A stretch of DNA of 64,000 nucleotides from Rhabdornis inornatus (taxonomy: Eukaryota > Chordata > Aves > Passeriformes > Rhabdornithidae), in assembly GCA_013397075.1 (NCBI GenBank), contig VWZS01007473.1:1360740-1424739 (forward strand). The letters are read 5' to 3'. The notes under the pieces were generated by a model. It did no database searches, was not told the DNA's origin, and saw nothing but the letters and a program-made list of their open reading frames with translations. Made by a program: the position numbers and the translations under genes. Shown here in pieces: positions 36,901 to 48,836 of this stretch; within the stretch, counting starts at the first letter, position 1; the number at the start of each line of letters is the position of its first letter.

Positions 36901-39900
36901 AACTCTGCAGACCCCTATGCTAAGAACTGTATCACCCCCAGAAGAAACTTTCATGCACACCTGGACCTTAGTCTATTGCCCTGCCTGGATTCAGCTTTGC
37001 ACAACCAAGTTCATGTTAACAACAAAAAGTCTTGTTTTGCCAGTGATCTTCAATTCCAGTTGCTGTAACTAAGATGGAAGACTTGTCCTAGACCCAGTGT
37101 TTCCAATTGTCAAAATTTTGTTTCAACTCTTAAAACACTGAATGCTTTTATATAGCCCCCAACTCCTCACATGTTTGAGACCAGAGGAGAAACTCTGTTT
37201 TCATTTGGGCCTCTAGCCTTACACTTATCTAAAAGCATCAAAAATGACCAAAGTATATCCCAAAGAGTAAAAAAAGTCAATAAGTAGGTTAAAATCAATT
37301 CAACCTTAATAAAAACACAATTAAGAATATTATGGAAAGTTGTCCAGAAAACAACACTTCCCCAAATATTTTTGCAGGGATCTGCAATTTGATTTTTGCA
37401 CCAGAGTGGAATAACTAATCTTTTTCAAAATGCAAACTTTTCGGAGTTTAAAAAAAGAAACCTGGGTTTCTTCCCTTGAATCAGTCAGTCCATCTTCAAT
37501 TTTAGAAATGTACTGTCAGAACACTGCAAGAAAATTTTCCACACTGAAGACAGATGCATATTTTTAAAGCACATTTAGTCAGTCCTTTCTGTGCTGCAGG
37601 TCCTAAGTTATGGAAGTGAAATAAGGGAAATTTTCACATTTTTACCTTAAATCAAAAAGATAAATAACTCTTTTTGGTCTTTATTTGACTTCTCGGGATT
37701 AAGCAGCCAGGAGACAGACTTTGTGTTATTTAATCTTCTTGAAATACTAATAAAATGAACTCAACATCCTTACAATTGGGTTGATAATTCTGTACAAACC
37801 TATTTACTTCTCATTCACTCACGGAGTATTTGATTGAGCCACCTGAAGGTTTAGCCCTAATTCTGACCAGCATAAAACAAAACCCATTCAGAACTATGAC
37901 AGAGTATTTGATTTGGTGTGTATAGAGCTCACATGTGAACAGTAGCCTTTGACAACCCCATGTTACAAAGATCTCAATGATTTATGCTTGCACTTTTGCA
38001 GGCATGATTTATGCAGTGTGGTGTTCTCTCAGCCATGAACATCCCCTATTACTGTGGACTTACTTTCCATGTCCCAGTTTAGCAGTTACCAAGAACCCAG
38101 TGCACAGAGACAATGCTAACTTACTGTGCACTTCCTAAACCTCCAGTACAGTGCTCTGCCCAGATGTAAAAAGGTAACTTGATCCCAATTAATGAAAGTG
38201 ACTGGGTCAGCCTGTCACCTCCCATGCTCTTTATGTGCTGCTCAGACATCTATACGCTTATTAAAACCTCAGGCACTCTACATAAGCTCTGCCTTGAAAC
38301 CAGTTGCCAGAGGCATCACTGCTCAGAACCTGTCTACAGGTTCCTTGGTTTCAGATCTGACATCACACAAACCTCTCTTATCCGCCTTGGCAGCACAGAT
38401 CAGATGAAAAGCAGCCCCATCCTCACAGAATAATACTCACAAAAAGGATGGAGGCACACAATAATAAACATTTCACTGCTGCTGTTCCTCACAAATGTAC
38501 CTTACTGCTAACATGCTCTGAGGTTAGAAAATGCCTACAACACTTGGCAAACCTCCCTGATTTTTTTATCAGACTCAGAGTGCGGAACTTTTTACTGGAA
38601 TCTTTTTTCCCAGCTAATTGTCTCTGTACTGGTTAAGGCAAAGCTGGAGCACAAGCAGTGACAGCAAATAATTTCTGAAAACATTTTTGCTTCTGAATAA
38701 TTTTTTGTCCTTAGACTGGTTGGTGATTACTGTCTGAGTTCTCCTCCTTGAGTCTGACTGACCACCAGTCACACAGCATCATTTTTACTCCTAATAGGAT
38801 GGGCGCCTTTCATCTTGACACAGTCAGTTAAAACCTAAACCTAGAATTCCAGTAAGAGTGAGAGACTTTGATAGAAAGAATAAAGTAATCTGAGGTATCT
38901 GCCTTACATTTAGACTCTGAGTTACTTAATGTCCAAATAAACACACATGACAGTACAAGCCTCCTTGTCTCTGCCAGCAGCCCAGAGCCACTGCTGTCCT
39001 GCAAGAAGCTGTTCCATGGCTCCGTAGCTGCTCAGTGCAATAACATCCTTCAAATTCAGACTGCAGCTTCCTAAAAATGCAGTTGTAATCCACGTCTGCT
39101 TCTCCCAAACTGGTGACCTAGAACAACAGCCATTCCATCTTCAAGAGATTAAGGTCTTTTTATTTAAATGGCACACAATGTAACATTCAGGTTAGGCACA
39201 TAAGAAGAACAAATGGTCTCTTAAAAAGGCTTTGAACTTTATTTCTTCTTCAAAGAAGTTTGGCTCTTGGAGGAAGTGGTTTAATAACTGAACTTGCCAG
39301 CACAGGCAGGAAATAGTATTTCCTATGCACATCCTGGCACCAAAACTAGATTGTAGTAGGAAAGGTTTCTGATTTCCTTTAAAAAATGTGGTGGGATGAG
39401 AAGAGCAAAGCATTCCCTTGGAAAGGACTTCACTCATTTGAATTTTCAATTGCTGATTCAGAGAAAGGTTTTGGATCTGGTCTGTGGTACAAATCAAAGG
39501 GACAAGAGCCTTTTCCAGCACTGAATGATAGGGATGGCTGGAGTTCTCCTGCTTTAACAAGAACCCCTGTTTATTATTATCAGAATTTCCTCTTCTTTTA
39601 CAGGCTCATTCACAGACTGGCTAATGGGTTTCCATAAATACTAACAAGTGCTGCCTTAAGGCTTTGTTGTGCTGCACAACATTAAGCAACAACAATAGGG
39701 AACAGCTGCTCCCAAATAGCTTTGCAGTTAATTACACTATATACCTACAGTATGTCTCCGTGCCCTACATTAAGAGAGCTATTGCACATGTACCGTCCAC
39801 ATAATGATGGAAGATATTCAAGACAGTCCTACACATTCCAAGCAAAATAAATGGGAACCAGACTCAAATACTCACACTGCCCTTGCTGCAGGAGACATGA

Positions 39901-40760
39901 AAAGCAAAACAAATTAACTTTACAGCAATAACATTATCATCGCAACAGAAGAAGTTTGCGTGTATTTTTTCATTTGTATTCATATCTTTAAAATAAGTAT
40001 TAGATGGCCTAACATCTGGTTTGTCAAAGAAGTTTGTCAGGTATTTCACAGATGTGTAATACTTTTATTTTTACAATCTGGAATAATCACAGTCTGGCAT
40101 ACAAAGAAATAACTTTTATAATGGCGTTCCTCACCCAAATACATCCCCATCTCCAAGATATTCACATGAAACATTTAAATTAAGAAATAACTCTAGGATG
40201 ATAAAACCTGTACATATAAGTGGTTTATATTACAATTTATAACAGGCACATTTGCTCAGATCTTGGCTTTCTTTAATAACTTTTCAATTCTTAGGCCCAG
40301 CTGGAAGCCTAAAAATAGGCAATAGAAAATTGGCATTTGTTTTGTGCAAGGTATTTGAAAGGATACCATATTAATCTTACCAGGGCCAGGTTAAAGGAGT
40401 ACTGCAAGTCTCCAGAAGAAAAAACAAATTTACAACATACATGCTGGCAACAAACACAGCCATTTAACATGGAATTTGAAATTGTGAATTCAGTTCAAAC
40501 CTCTTCTATTCTCAAACTTGACAAGATTACCAACATTTGTCTCAAACATGCTCCAGTCTCAGGCTGTTCTCTGACTCTGCTCTGATTTTCTTACTGTCCT
40601 TCCACTAGCACATCTTATAAAACACTAAACCAGAGGCATCCAAAGGCAAAGATGACAGCAGCATCTGTCTGGTGAAGGAATAATGGCAGGTCCTGGCATA
40701 AGGTTAGGTCTATCCAGAATTTTGCTCAGCCCCATCTTTTTCGGCAGTGCACTGTGCAAA
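30992..40760. other. Noncoding DNA, no gene found
   Basis: Nearly 10 kb of unique AT-rich sequence. Small items are A-rich runs near 31617-31735, a (GTT)6 microsatellite, the short inverted repeat TATACAG/CTGTATA at 34730-34751, and the inverted repeat CTTTTGTT/AACAAAAG at 35109-35135. Around 34365-34519 frames are open on both strands for about 50 codons, without any recognisable product. No exon or mobile element is supported. Confidence 0.6.
32828..32845 (+). repeat. (GTT)6 microsatellite
   Basis: Six uninterrupted GTT triplets in AT-rich noncoding DNA. Confidence 0.9.
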
Positions 40761-40860
40761 GTTAGGAAAGTCATTTCAGTTCCATGGGCCTCACTTTTTA
40801 CACATCTACCATGATTCTGGTAATGCTGGCCTTTGTAAAGGGATGCTCTGTAACCTCTGT
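40761..40860 (+). mobile_element. MIR-like SINE fragment
   Basis: The order matches the MIR core: AGGAAAGTCATTTCAGTTCC resembling the AAGTCACTTAACCTCTC block, then GGGCCTCACTTTTTACACAT resembling the CTCAGTTTCCTCATCTG block, then a degenerate AATGCTGGCCTTTGTAAAGG segment. It is highly diverged and truncated, and assigned from memory of the consensus. Confidence 0.5.
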
Positions 40861-41364
40861 AAAAAAGGTAGTTGTCATAATACTTCCCTTTTTTTTACCA
40901 TACAATGATATTACAGTTCAGAAGAATAAAGAAAAATTAAATTAAAAGGCTGTAGTCTACTTAATTCCACGAGATTAAAAAAAACCCTCAGAATTATTAA
41001 TATTAAAAGAAAAGCACAAATATATTCTATCTCTAGGTAAAATAAATCACAGAATCATAAATATGCTGAGTAGGGTGTCTTCCAGTTGGTGAGCAGTCAT
41101 CTGAGCTGAACTTTAAGAAACATTTACGTACTCACAGGTGCAGAAAATCATAGCTCCCTTATATATCCCATGAAAAAATTGCTTTGGCATCCTATGGGCT
41201 GGGCCAAGCCATGTGCCTCTAGCTGTGCAACAGTAATACATCAAATGCAGATGCATCACACACTACTCAGGAAGGAACTGCTGCTAATAAGCCACAATTT
41301 AAAATACTTTACAAAGTAGTCTTTTGAGTAAACCATGCCATCCCTGCCAGGGTTAGGGTGCCTG
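40861..41364. other. Noncoding DNA, includes CR1 trace
   Basis: AT-rich sequence between the MIR-like fragment and the compound repeat at 41365. The only recognisable item is the weak CR1-like stretch at 41045-41110. Confidence 0.55.
41045..41110 (-). mobile_element. Possible CR1 3'-end remnant
   Basis: AATCACAGAATCATAAATATG followed by GTGTCTTCCAGTTGGTGAGC and CATCTGAGCTGAAC loosely follows the reverse-complemented CR1 terminus (AATCACAGAATCA repeats, then a GGAAGGGACCTC and ATCATC-type block). It is very diverged, and a chance resemblance cannot be excluded. Confidence 0.35.
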
Positions 41365-41430
41365 GCCTACACACCAAGGACATGTGTGAGACGGTGTGTA
41401 GGCACTACACACTAAGGATATGTGTGAGAT
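41365..41430. repeat. Compound tandem and inverted repeat
   Basis: A 38-bp period is seen: 26 bases from 41367 recur from 41405 with three C-to-T differences. Within the first unit GCCTACACACC at 41365-41375 is exactly complementary to GGTGTGTAGGC at 41393-41403, an 11-bp perfect inverted repeat with a 17-nt loop. The second unit therefore carries a third, half-matching copy of the CTACACAC arm. Confidence 0.8.
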
Positions 41431-41634
41431 GAAGCTCCATTAAGAGAAGCCTGTGATTGTGGTTATGCTGAAGGTCCTGCTGAGCCACACCATGCTCACA
41501 GAACTTGGGAGAGGTGAATCAGCTGCTGCTTTTGTTTGTTGCACCAGCTGGGGTTCATGAACTTTCTCCTGACCTCTCTTCTAATTCAAGACTTTGTGGT
41601 TTTTCAATGATTTAAAATTTTAGCTTGAATGCGC

Positions 41635-41670
41635 ATATATACATACATGTGTGTGTTTATATGTATATAT
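41635..41670. repeat. TA/TG microsatellite hairpin
   Basis: ATATATACATA at 41635-41645 pairs perfectly with TATGTATATAT at 41660-41670 around a CATGTGTGTGTTTA loop. It is a degenerate TA/TG dinucleotide repeat that folds on itself. Confidence 0.8.
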
Positions 41671-43049
41671 AACCTGCACTGTGCTAAAATTAGGTTCTCC
41701 ACAGCTAAAACAACCAAGGAACAAAAGTAGCTCATATTTTAGTCACTGCTAGAGGCCAAAAAGTCATCCTCTTCCTGCTCAGCATTACTAAAAACAGCTT
41801 CATGTCAACATGACAGACACAGAGGTACCACTGTCTGAGTGTGTCTGCATTGCTCAACTTTTAATGTGAACCTGTTACCTCTGGGCACTGCAACACTCGA
41901 TTCAGAGCTGGCACTGGTACCTCCAAAGGCTCTGTCCATGCTGTGTAAGGCTTGTAACTAATGTGCAGCCCACCACCCTGCCACCTTCTTGGTTGCAGAT
42001 GGGAGGATGGAAAGGGAGAGGATAAATCCCTCCTGTGCTGGATTTAGATCCCTCTGTCTCAGCTGAATTTCCCTTTGCTTGGGAAACCCAAATTTTCTCT
42101 GTCTACAAGATCTGCACTGCACCTATACAAGCACAGAGAGCCTCTACTCAGTACCAGTGCTGAAATCCTAATTCAGTTTTTCCTTGGAACATCACTGATA
42201 TGTCCCCCACCGCTCTGGGACAAAATAGTGCTCAGATGCAGGAGTTACAAGCCCTGTACAGGTTCATAGACAGGAATGAGAGACATTAAATGAAAAACCT
42301 ATAAACAGAAATCTGAACCTCTTCTATAATAAAATAAGGAGCAAGACTCCCTAGATAACAGAGTTGGGTGCCACCAGACTTTGTTTTCACTTTGCTATGA
42401 AACTATAACAAAAATCTCCCTCATTCTCTGCGCCTCAGCTGATGGTCAAACAGCATCAAGAAACAGAAATATCCATAACCCTAGATACAGAATCAAACAA
42501 GACATCTTTTTCCTGCTTCCCTGGGATAGTCTGAGGAACTCACAAATGACACATGAAACAGTAAATTTGATAAGAAAGCTTGAGCAGTTAAAAATGGCTG
42601 TTTGTTCCTCATCATCTCCCTACAAGAGCAGCCAAGAACCCCACAACATTTACTCTGTCTGATGCCGGCATGTTGGCAAATATGGAAGCACGAAACATGC
42701 AGTATTCCCCACCTGTATTGCACAATTTTCCCCTGTGAAGACCAACACTAATCACAAAAATTTTCCCACTTAGTCTGGTGATTGAACTGTCTTGATGCAT
42801 AAGAAGTCCACGTTAGAAAATGTGTGTCCTCTGAGACTCCATATATTTCCAACTCAGGATTTCTTAGTGTTACACCTCATTATTTGCTCTGGGTTGCAAT
42901 TCAAAATATGCCTAATTTCTTTTATTAGACTCCAGTCCTCCAGTTACAAAGGTGAACCATGCCATCACCCTCCCAAAGACAGGCTGGACCTACTTCACAT
43001 ACCAGTTCACAGCTCAAACACCACACCATATACAATTAGCATGCAAGGC
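41671..43049. other. Noncoding DNA, no gene found
   Basis: Unique sequence. The part at about 42790-43049 precedes the L3-like remnant and may contain more of the same, much-decayed element, but I cannot recognise it. Confidence 0.55.
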
Positions 43050-43292
43050 TTGTTGCCTGAGGGTATTGTAGAGGCCAGGAGTATTAACAGGTTCAAAGTA
43101 GGCTTAGACAAATCCATGCAGGATAAAGGTCCATCAGCGGATGATCACTAACCACTATTATGTGAAACCCACAGAACATGTTAGGAGAAGCACTGCTGTG
43201 TCTGGGTCCTATATCTTAGCCTCTTCCTGGGGATTGACTGCTGTATAAGGCTGGAAACAAGGTACTGCTCTGGACAGTCTGGTGGTCCTTAC
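43050..43292 (+). mobile_element. Ancient L3/CR1-like LINE 3' remnant
   Basis: The plus strand retains the order of the conserved 3' end of old amniote CR1/L3 elements: GAGGGTATTGTAGAGGCCAG, then TTAACAGGTTCAAAG, GACAAATCCATG, AGGTCCATCAGC, and near the end TCTGGACAGTCTGGTGGTCC. The forward frame reads IVEARSINRFKVGLDK, resembling the extreme C-terminus of the LINE ORF2 protein. The copy is 5'-truncated and heavily mutated, much older than the CR1 at 48.4 kb. Confidence 0.7.
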
Positions 43293-45635
43293 AGGAAGGA
43301 GAAACAACAACATGACCATAAAACTGTGAACCAAAAGTCAATAGTGACAGTAACAAAGGCAAAGAAGCAAAAGTAGTATCTTTTTAAAGGGATCCTTAAT
43401 TATTGAAGACAGAACTCAGACTGTAAACCCATTCCATCACTCTCCTTCCCCTTCTTTATTCCCTTTGCTCCAAAGACAAACAGGCTGGTCCTAGTTTTCA
43501 TACCACCATTAGTGACACTTGCCTCTCTGCTCAGGATCCAGCTATGGGGCAGCCTTGATGGGTTTAAGTTTGAAGAAAGCTGTCCTGAATCCTTGTCTCC
43601 TTTGAAGCAACCGAAGCTGACCCCTCTGAATCCTCCTCCAGCCCACAGTCCTCTGCCACTTGCATTTTCAGACATGCAAAACTCAGCCAATTTTTACAGC
43701 AAATGGTGAGTCTAAGAGAACAAGACTGTTCCTGGCTTATTTTCTCATTAGTTCTTTTAATAGGGTTGTTTCCTTTACCTGCTACCATTCACATTTAAAG
43801 GTCCTTCATTTTGAGAACGTTTACTTTAGTGGATGAAAATGTGCTTTTGAAGTATTTCTGCTTGGAAACAAGATAAAAAATACTTCAAGAGTGATTTTAT
43901 AGCAATGCAACATTTTCATTCAAAGTAGACAAACAACAAAGTGGCTTAATGTTTGTTTTTGCCTTAGTTAGAGGCAACATTTTCATGAAAAAAAATCCTG
44001 CCCAGGTACTTAAATAAATATGCAAAAATAAGATTAATTCTTGGCTAAATTCAGAGTAAGACATTTAAAGGTACATGAGCTTCCTCCTGGCAGCTGGGAA
44101 GTCTGAAATATAGCTATGCTGTGGTGCTATTAATGCAATTTGAAGGCTACTAAATTTGGGGAATCAAACTGACACACTAGTGATCAGGGCCAAAGCTGTG
44201 TCAGTTATGCCAGTTCTTGGCAGAGAAGAATCAAAAGGTTTCTACTTCTATTTGAATAAGTATGAAGGATTTGCAGTAAATATACAAATATTTTAGATAC
44301 AGCAAAAATATTTCATCTGCTGCCTCAATTATATATGTAATGAATTAATACTTACATTTTTAAAACACAGGTATCTTTAAAAACATTTTATGTAACAATA
44401 GTGCTAAAATGAAAATGAAAAAGTGTCATTGAATTAAATAATTCTTAAGAAATCATAGTATTTCATTTGGAAGGGTGAAAGAGGCGTCCAACTTTCTTTC
44501 CTCTGAAACTGTTTACTAAAATCAAGATAATTCAAAAAGGTTTCAGTGACCTGAACATAATTACTCCAGGAAGGGAGGAAGGAAGTACCAATCAAAATAT
44601 TGAGTCCAATTCTGTATGCTCCTAAGAAAAGAGTTTCATTCTGATAACTTTAATTTATATGTCATATTTTTTTATTGCTCTTTAAATCATGCAGCCTGAA
44701 TGCCTGGCTTGTATTCTTCTCCAGCTACTCATGATGGAAAATTAGACATATCCTTTTTATACATCCCTTAAGGGATTGTGGGTGGATCTTGCCACTGGAC
44801 GTTACAAAATATCCTCAAATCAAGAGCTTTCTGTGTTAAACAATTCGAATCCCAGGAGCCCATCCAGCCAATTTACCAAGTATAAATATAGTCCCTCTGC
44901 CATTCACACTGAGCACAGTGACTTCCATGAAAAACCCCTGGGGAACTAGAAGAAATATTCTAATGTTCAGCAGTAGTCTTTAATTTTGCATTCAAACTAT
45001 GTCACTGGCCACTTTTCTCTTTTCTTTTGAGGCAAGTGTCTCAGAAGGCAGGTTTTAGGAGAAATACCTCCTAGTCCTTTTCCTGAACATGCTGGATGAC
45101 CCTGGGGCTGCCCTGTTCATTGGTTTGTCACCTGCTAGTGGATTCTCTCCTAACACATAAGCAGTTAGGTGGACAGCAAAACACCTATGGATAGGGTGTG
45201 TCCCTAAGGGAAGCAGGGCTTTATGCCTACACTTAAGGTTACTCAACACTTCCCAGTATAAGATCTTATTTCCAGTACTTTACAGCTTTGCTAAATAAAC
45301 TGGCCTGAAGTCTTCCATAATGAGGCTCTGCCTCAGGCTGTGTGTTTTGGAGAACTGCTAGTGTTACTAATAAGGCAGTAATCCATACTGCAGCTCGATT
45401 AGTAGTCAAAATGGTTGACAAAATCTGTAATTATAAAAAGAAAAGTTCCTTGTGCTGACATATCAAAACAGACCTCTCAGACCGCAATAGGGAACAGTCA
45501 CGATAAAAGATTCTCTGCTCCATTAGCTCTAAGGAGAGTGGGTAGGAGTTTGGCCTGAATAAAACATACTGTGGAAGGAAGAAATATTAGAATCAAATGC
45601 TCATATAAAAGCTTTGCTGCAACATCAATAATCTT
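43293..45635. other. Noncoding DNA, includes CR1 trace
   Basis: Unique AT-rich sequence with one short CR1-like remnant at 44450-44493. No gene is recognised. Confidence 0.6.
44450..44493 (-). mobile_element. Short CR1 3'-end remnant
   Basis: AAATCATAGTATTTCATTTGG then AAGGGTGAAAGAGGCGTCCA and AC follows the reverse-complemented CR1 terminus (AATCATAGAATATC, GGTTGGAAGGGACC, GTCCAAC). Only about 44 bp are recognisable. Confidence 0.45.
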
Positions 45636-45765
45636 CAAAGTACTTAACTGGGGAGGTAGGCATTGCAATGCCTCTCTGACAGATGGGAAGATGGAGCCAC
45701 AAAAAAGCAGTGTGGCTCCTTGCAGGCCTGTGGAAGGCAGCAGTGCAAACCTCAGAGAGCATCCT
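45636..45765 (-). mobile_element. MIR-like SINE fragment, reverse
   Basis: Read on the plus strand the order is that of a reversed MIR: AAAGTACTTAACTGGGGAGG and TAGGCATTGC, then CTGACAGATGGGAAGATGGAG for the CAGATGAGGAAACTGAG block, then a degenerate CACAAAAAAGCAGTGTGGCTC and GGCAGCAGTGCAAACCTC tail. It is strongly diverged. It underlies the open frame at 45571-45948, which is therefore not a gene. Confidence 0.55.
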
Positions 45766-46299
45766 GGGGTGCAAAAAAAAAGGTGTCCAGAAAGAGATCC
45801 TAAAAATCCCCCCTTTACTTCTGAGATTTATTTTACTATCACTGCAGCCAGAAACAAGTTGTACGATGTCTCGCTAGAATTGAAAATGCTTTCTTATGGG
45901 GAGCACAGAAAATTTCTCACCAGGAATAGCAACAATTGTTATCTCTAGGATGTACAATTTTCATAAAATGAGCAAATAAATTGAACTATGAGAATGAAAA
46001 GGTATTAGACTGTGCAAATTTTTTTTGCAGGAAAGAAATACTAAAAACTAACACAGATATCATATCAATGATGTAATTGAGAGCACATTACCATAAAAAC
46101 AGCACCTCTTGCTCCTAAGGATTTAACCAGAGACTCTACAAGCCTCTGGCATTAGAAACAGCCATTCCTGGGCCAAGCCCTGCCCTGGGGGAGAGGTGAG
46201 TGCCCTGGAGGGCTGGGATGTGTGTGAAAAGGGGGATGAGTCCCGGAGGGCAGCCTGAGCCTGGCTGGGCTTCCCACTGGGAACAAAGGTGGCCTCTTC
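45766..46299. other. Noncoding DNA, no gene found
   Basis: Unique sequence with a GC-richer part at about 46140-46280. No repeat or exon is recognised. Confidence 0.6.
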
Positions 46300-46700
46300 A
46301 ACAGCCCAGCACAAAGCCGGGATGAATCTTGCTGTAAATTAATTTAGAAAAGTAAGCAGACAGCCAGGCGGGGTCTGTGCGGGGTTGGCACACAGAGCTA
46401 TTTCCGAGCAGACGGGCACTTCCTCCTCCTGCCTGAAATGAGCCCCATCCCACGCAAAGTTTCCAAGCCTTTCATTAGTGGTTGTGTTAGTGTATAATAG
46501 CTGTAATGAGAAGGCCATAAAAATCCAAAGTTAGCTGAGGGTCCTTAACCATTATGTCGCTCTCTTTCCAGATTTTTATTTAAACTTTAATGACTGCCAC
46601 ATAAGATCAAGCAACAACAAACAACATTTGTATTACAGCTGTATTATTTAATTCCCATTAGCTGAAAATGCCAGGCTACTGGCCAGTAGCTCAGGAAAAT
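46300..46700. promoter_or_regulatory. Candidate conserved noncoding block
   Basis: Non-repetitive, high-complexity sequence. A CpG-containing part at about 46360-46430 is flanked by AT-rich segments with TTAATTTA, CATTAG and TAATGAG cores, and GGCCATAAAAAT at 46513-46524. This mix of preserved CpGs and dense homeodomain-like cores is typical of vertebrate developmental enhancers. Conservation could not be tested. Confidence 0.3.
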
Positions 46701-46879
46701 AAGTGATGACAGGTGAAAGAAAAATACCCTTCCTGTACCTCTTCAAGCCACTTTAAAGCCTGAGGCTCTGCAATGTCATTTACACCTAATGAAACCTAAT
46801 GTCAGACCACACTATTTAGCCAAATGTTATCCTTTCAGGAAAAAAATGGACCTTGCTACTTTTAAGGACACAGTGCTCT
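46701..46879. other. Noncoding spacer
   Basis: Unique sequence between two candidate regulatory blocks. Nothing specific is seen. Confidence 0.5.
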
Positions 46880-47110
46880 TTCTGGCCATAATTTCTACTG
46901 TCTAATTAAACCATGATAGAACTGATCCCTTTAGATTTGCTATTAACTTATTTATTTCTGCTTTTGAAGGTGCACTTAACACCACCTTATATATTGGGAG
47001 ATCTAGGTGCTGAAAGCTGTAATTTACCCTCTGGTTTAATTAGATCAATGACTTTATTGGACAGCTAAAATGTCTGAAGTAATAATCACAGTCCAAACTT
47101 CTAATTCTGC
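46880..47110. promoter_or_regulatory. Candidate conserved noncoding element A of a pair
   Basis: AT-rich complex sequence with CTAATTAAACC and GGTTTAATTAGATCAAT. The core 47012-47066 contains, in order, TTACCCT (47024-47030), TAGATCAAT (47041-47049) and TTTATTGGACAG (47053-47064). The same three blocks in the same order and strand occur at 57445-57493. TTTATTGG is a posterior-HOX/CDX-type site (CCAATAAA on the other strand). A regulatory role is inference. Confidence 0.3.
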
Positions 47111-48350
47111 ATCAAGCACAAAAGGGGGAGTGCATAATTCTCTTCAGTAAAGAGTAAGTATTTTAAAGGGCTGCTTTCATCTCTAATGGCTGCACTATTG
47201 TTTTGCAGTTCAATGTGAAATGTTTTGGGTTAACCCACAAACACAACAAATGTAGAGCAATAACAGAGACTCAGTGTTTTCCATCATGTTCTTACAGTTT
47301 TCAAGACAAGTCCACGAAGCAAAATTAGCAGAGTGCAAATTCATATTGATCTCCCTGGCTTCTGAAAAAATAAATTTTCTTTCAATGTCAATTAAAGTTA
47401 ACAAAGTGAGATTTCAATCGGTTACTTAAGTAAAAGGTCACAAGAATGGGTTAAGAGAAGATAAATCGCATACACACAAACACCACTTTCTCAGAGAAAA
47501 ATATTATGTGTTCAAAGAAAAGAAAGCAGTATATGAATTTTAAAAGATGAAATGTAATCAAGTTTCATCAAGCTTCTTCAACTTCAGTAATTTTCTTATT
47601 TGCTACATTCATTGCTTATTCATTAAGCAAGTCCAGTGTTTTACAAAAAGACAAAAAAAAGAGAGAAAGAAAGAAATCAATCCCCTTTAGGATTTGCAAT
47701 ACAGATATCTGCGGATTTTGCAATCCAGAACTTTGTGCCAAAAATAGTCCTATTGATTACAGGGGATTAAAATTACTTCTTAACACAGAAGCAGTGGAAT
47801 CTGGCCTTGAGCAAAATCCCGCTAAAAACTCAGAATATAAATTAGAAAAAACAGTCAATGAACTGAATATTCATGCTGTGTAACAGAATCAAAGACATTT
47901 TTGGGTGGAGGAGACCTGTGGAGGTCTCAAAAATTTACAGACCTGAATCTCCCTTAGGCCAGAAGTTCCTAACGAGTATTTAGGATCCCTAAATATTTGC
48001 CAAGGACTGTGAGGTCTGTCAATGCTGTATTCTTTGGAATTTAAAATAAACATCTATCACTATGTGTTTAGAATCTATCTGTAAAATGACAGGATTCTTG
48101 TGCCTACAGCAGCAACAGGGGACTTAGGACTTGTGATCAATTTTTGGATTTGCCGCACATTTCCTCTAGAGGGGCTGGATGTTTTTCTTCCTGTAGCTCT
48201 CCTCAACTGCTTATACAGAGAATCATGTTCCCTTTCACCCTAATTGCTTTTGTAATCAAAAGGAATTAACAGACAATTTTTCACATTATGATTATCAAAA
48301 AAGGCATGTCAGCCACGGCCAGGACCTTCAGGAAGCCAGAGGACATTCCT
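47111..48350. other. Noncoding DNA, no gene found
   Basis: Unique sequence with a 24-base purine run (GA-rich) at 47653-47676 and a weak CR1-like trace at 47882-47930. No exon is recognised. Confidence 0.6.
47882..47930 (-). mobile_element. Doubtful CR1 3'-end trace
   Basis: AACAGAATCAAAGACATTTT followed by GGGTGGAGGAGACCTGTGG and AGGTCTC loosely follows the reversed CR1 terminus. It is very diverged and listed for completeness. Confidence 0.3.
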
Positions 48351-48836
48351 TATAGAAGTATCTAGCTTGGAAAACACCCAGCACTGCAGGCACTGCCAAG
48401 TCCACCACTAACTCATGTCCCCATGCCACACCTGCATGTGTTTTAAATCCCTCCAGGGATGGTGACTCCACCACTTCCTTGGGCAGCCTGTTCCAGTGTT
48501 GGACAACCATTTTGTCCCCATCTCCAACCTAAACCTCCTTTGGCACAACTTGAGGCCATTTTTTCTTATCCTGTCACTTGTTACCTGGGAAGAGAGACCG
48601 ATGCCCACTTTGCTATAAGCTGCTTTCAGGTAGTTCTAGAGGGCAAGAAAGTCACCCTGAGCGTCCTTTTCTCCAGGCTAAACAGCCTCAGGTGCTCCTC
48701 AAAAGCCTTGTGGCTCTAAACCCTTCACTGACTTCATTGCCCTTCTTTGGGCTCTACCTTGTGTTGCTCCCACCAACATTTTCCATTCCCTGCACTTCCC
48801 TATGTGGGATGAAGAGCAGCTCCTGGGCACAGTGCC
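48351..48836 (-). mobile_element. CR1 LINE, 5'-truncated copy
   Basis: The plus strand is the reverse complement of a bird-type CR1 3' region. It includes GCACTGCCAAGTCCACCACT, CCAGGGATGGTGACTCCACC, GGGCAGCCTGTTCCAGTGTT, GGCACAACTTGAGGCCATTT and TTCTCCAGGCTAAACAGCCT in the consensus order. The minus strand still encodes pieces of the ORF2 C-terminus, WNRLPKEVVESPSLE at about 48450-48510 and a SDRIRKNGLKLCQRRFRLE-like segment in another frame just upstream. The reading frame is therefore broken by at least one indel. The reverse-transcriptase domain is absent, so it is an inactive remnant. Confidence 0.92.

Noticed and set aside
45571..45948. 125-codon plus-strand frame
   Set aside because: Its first half is the reversed MIR-like fragment at 45636-45765.
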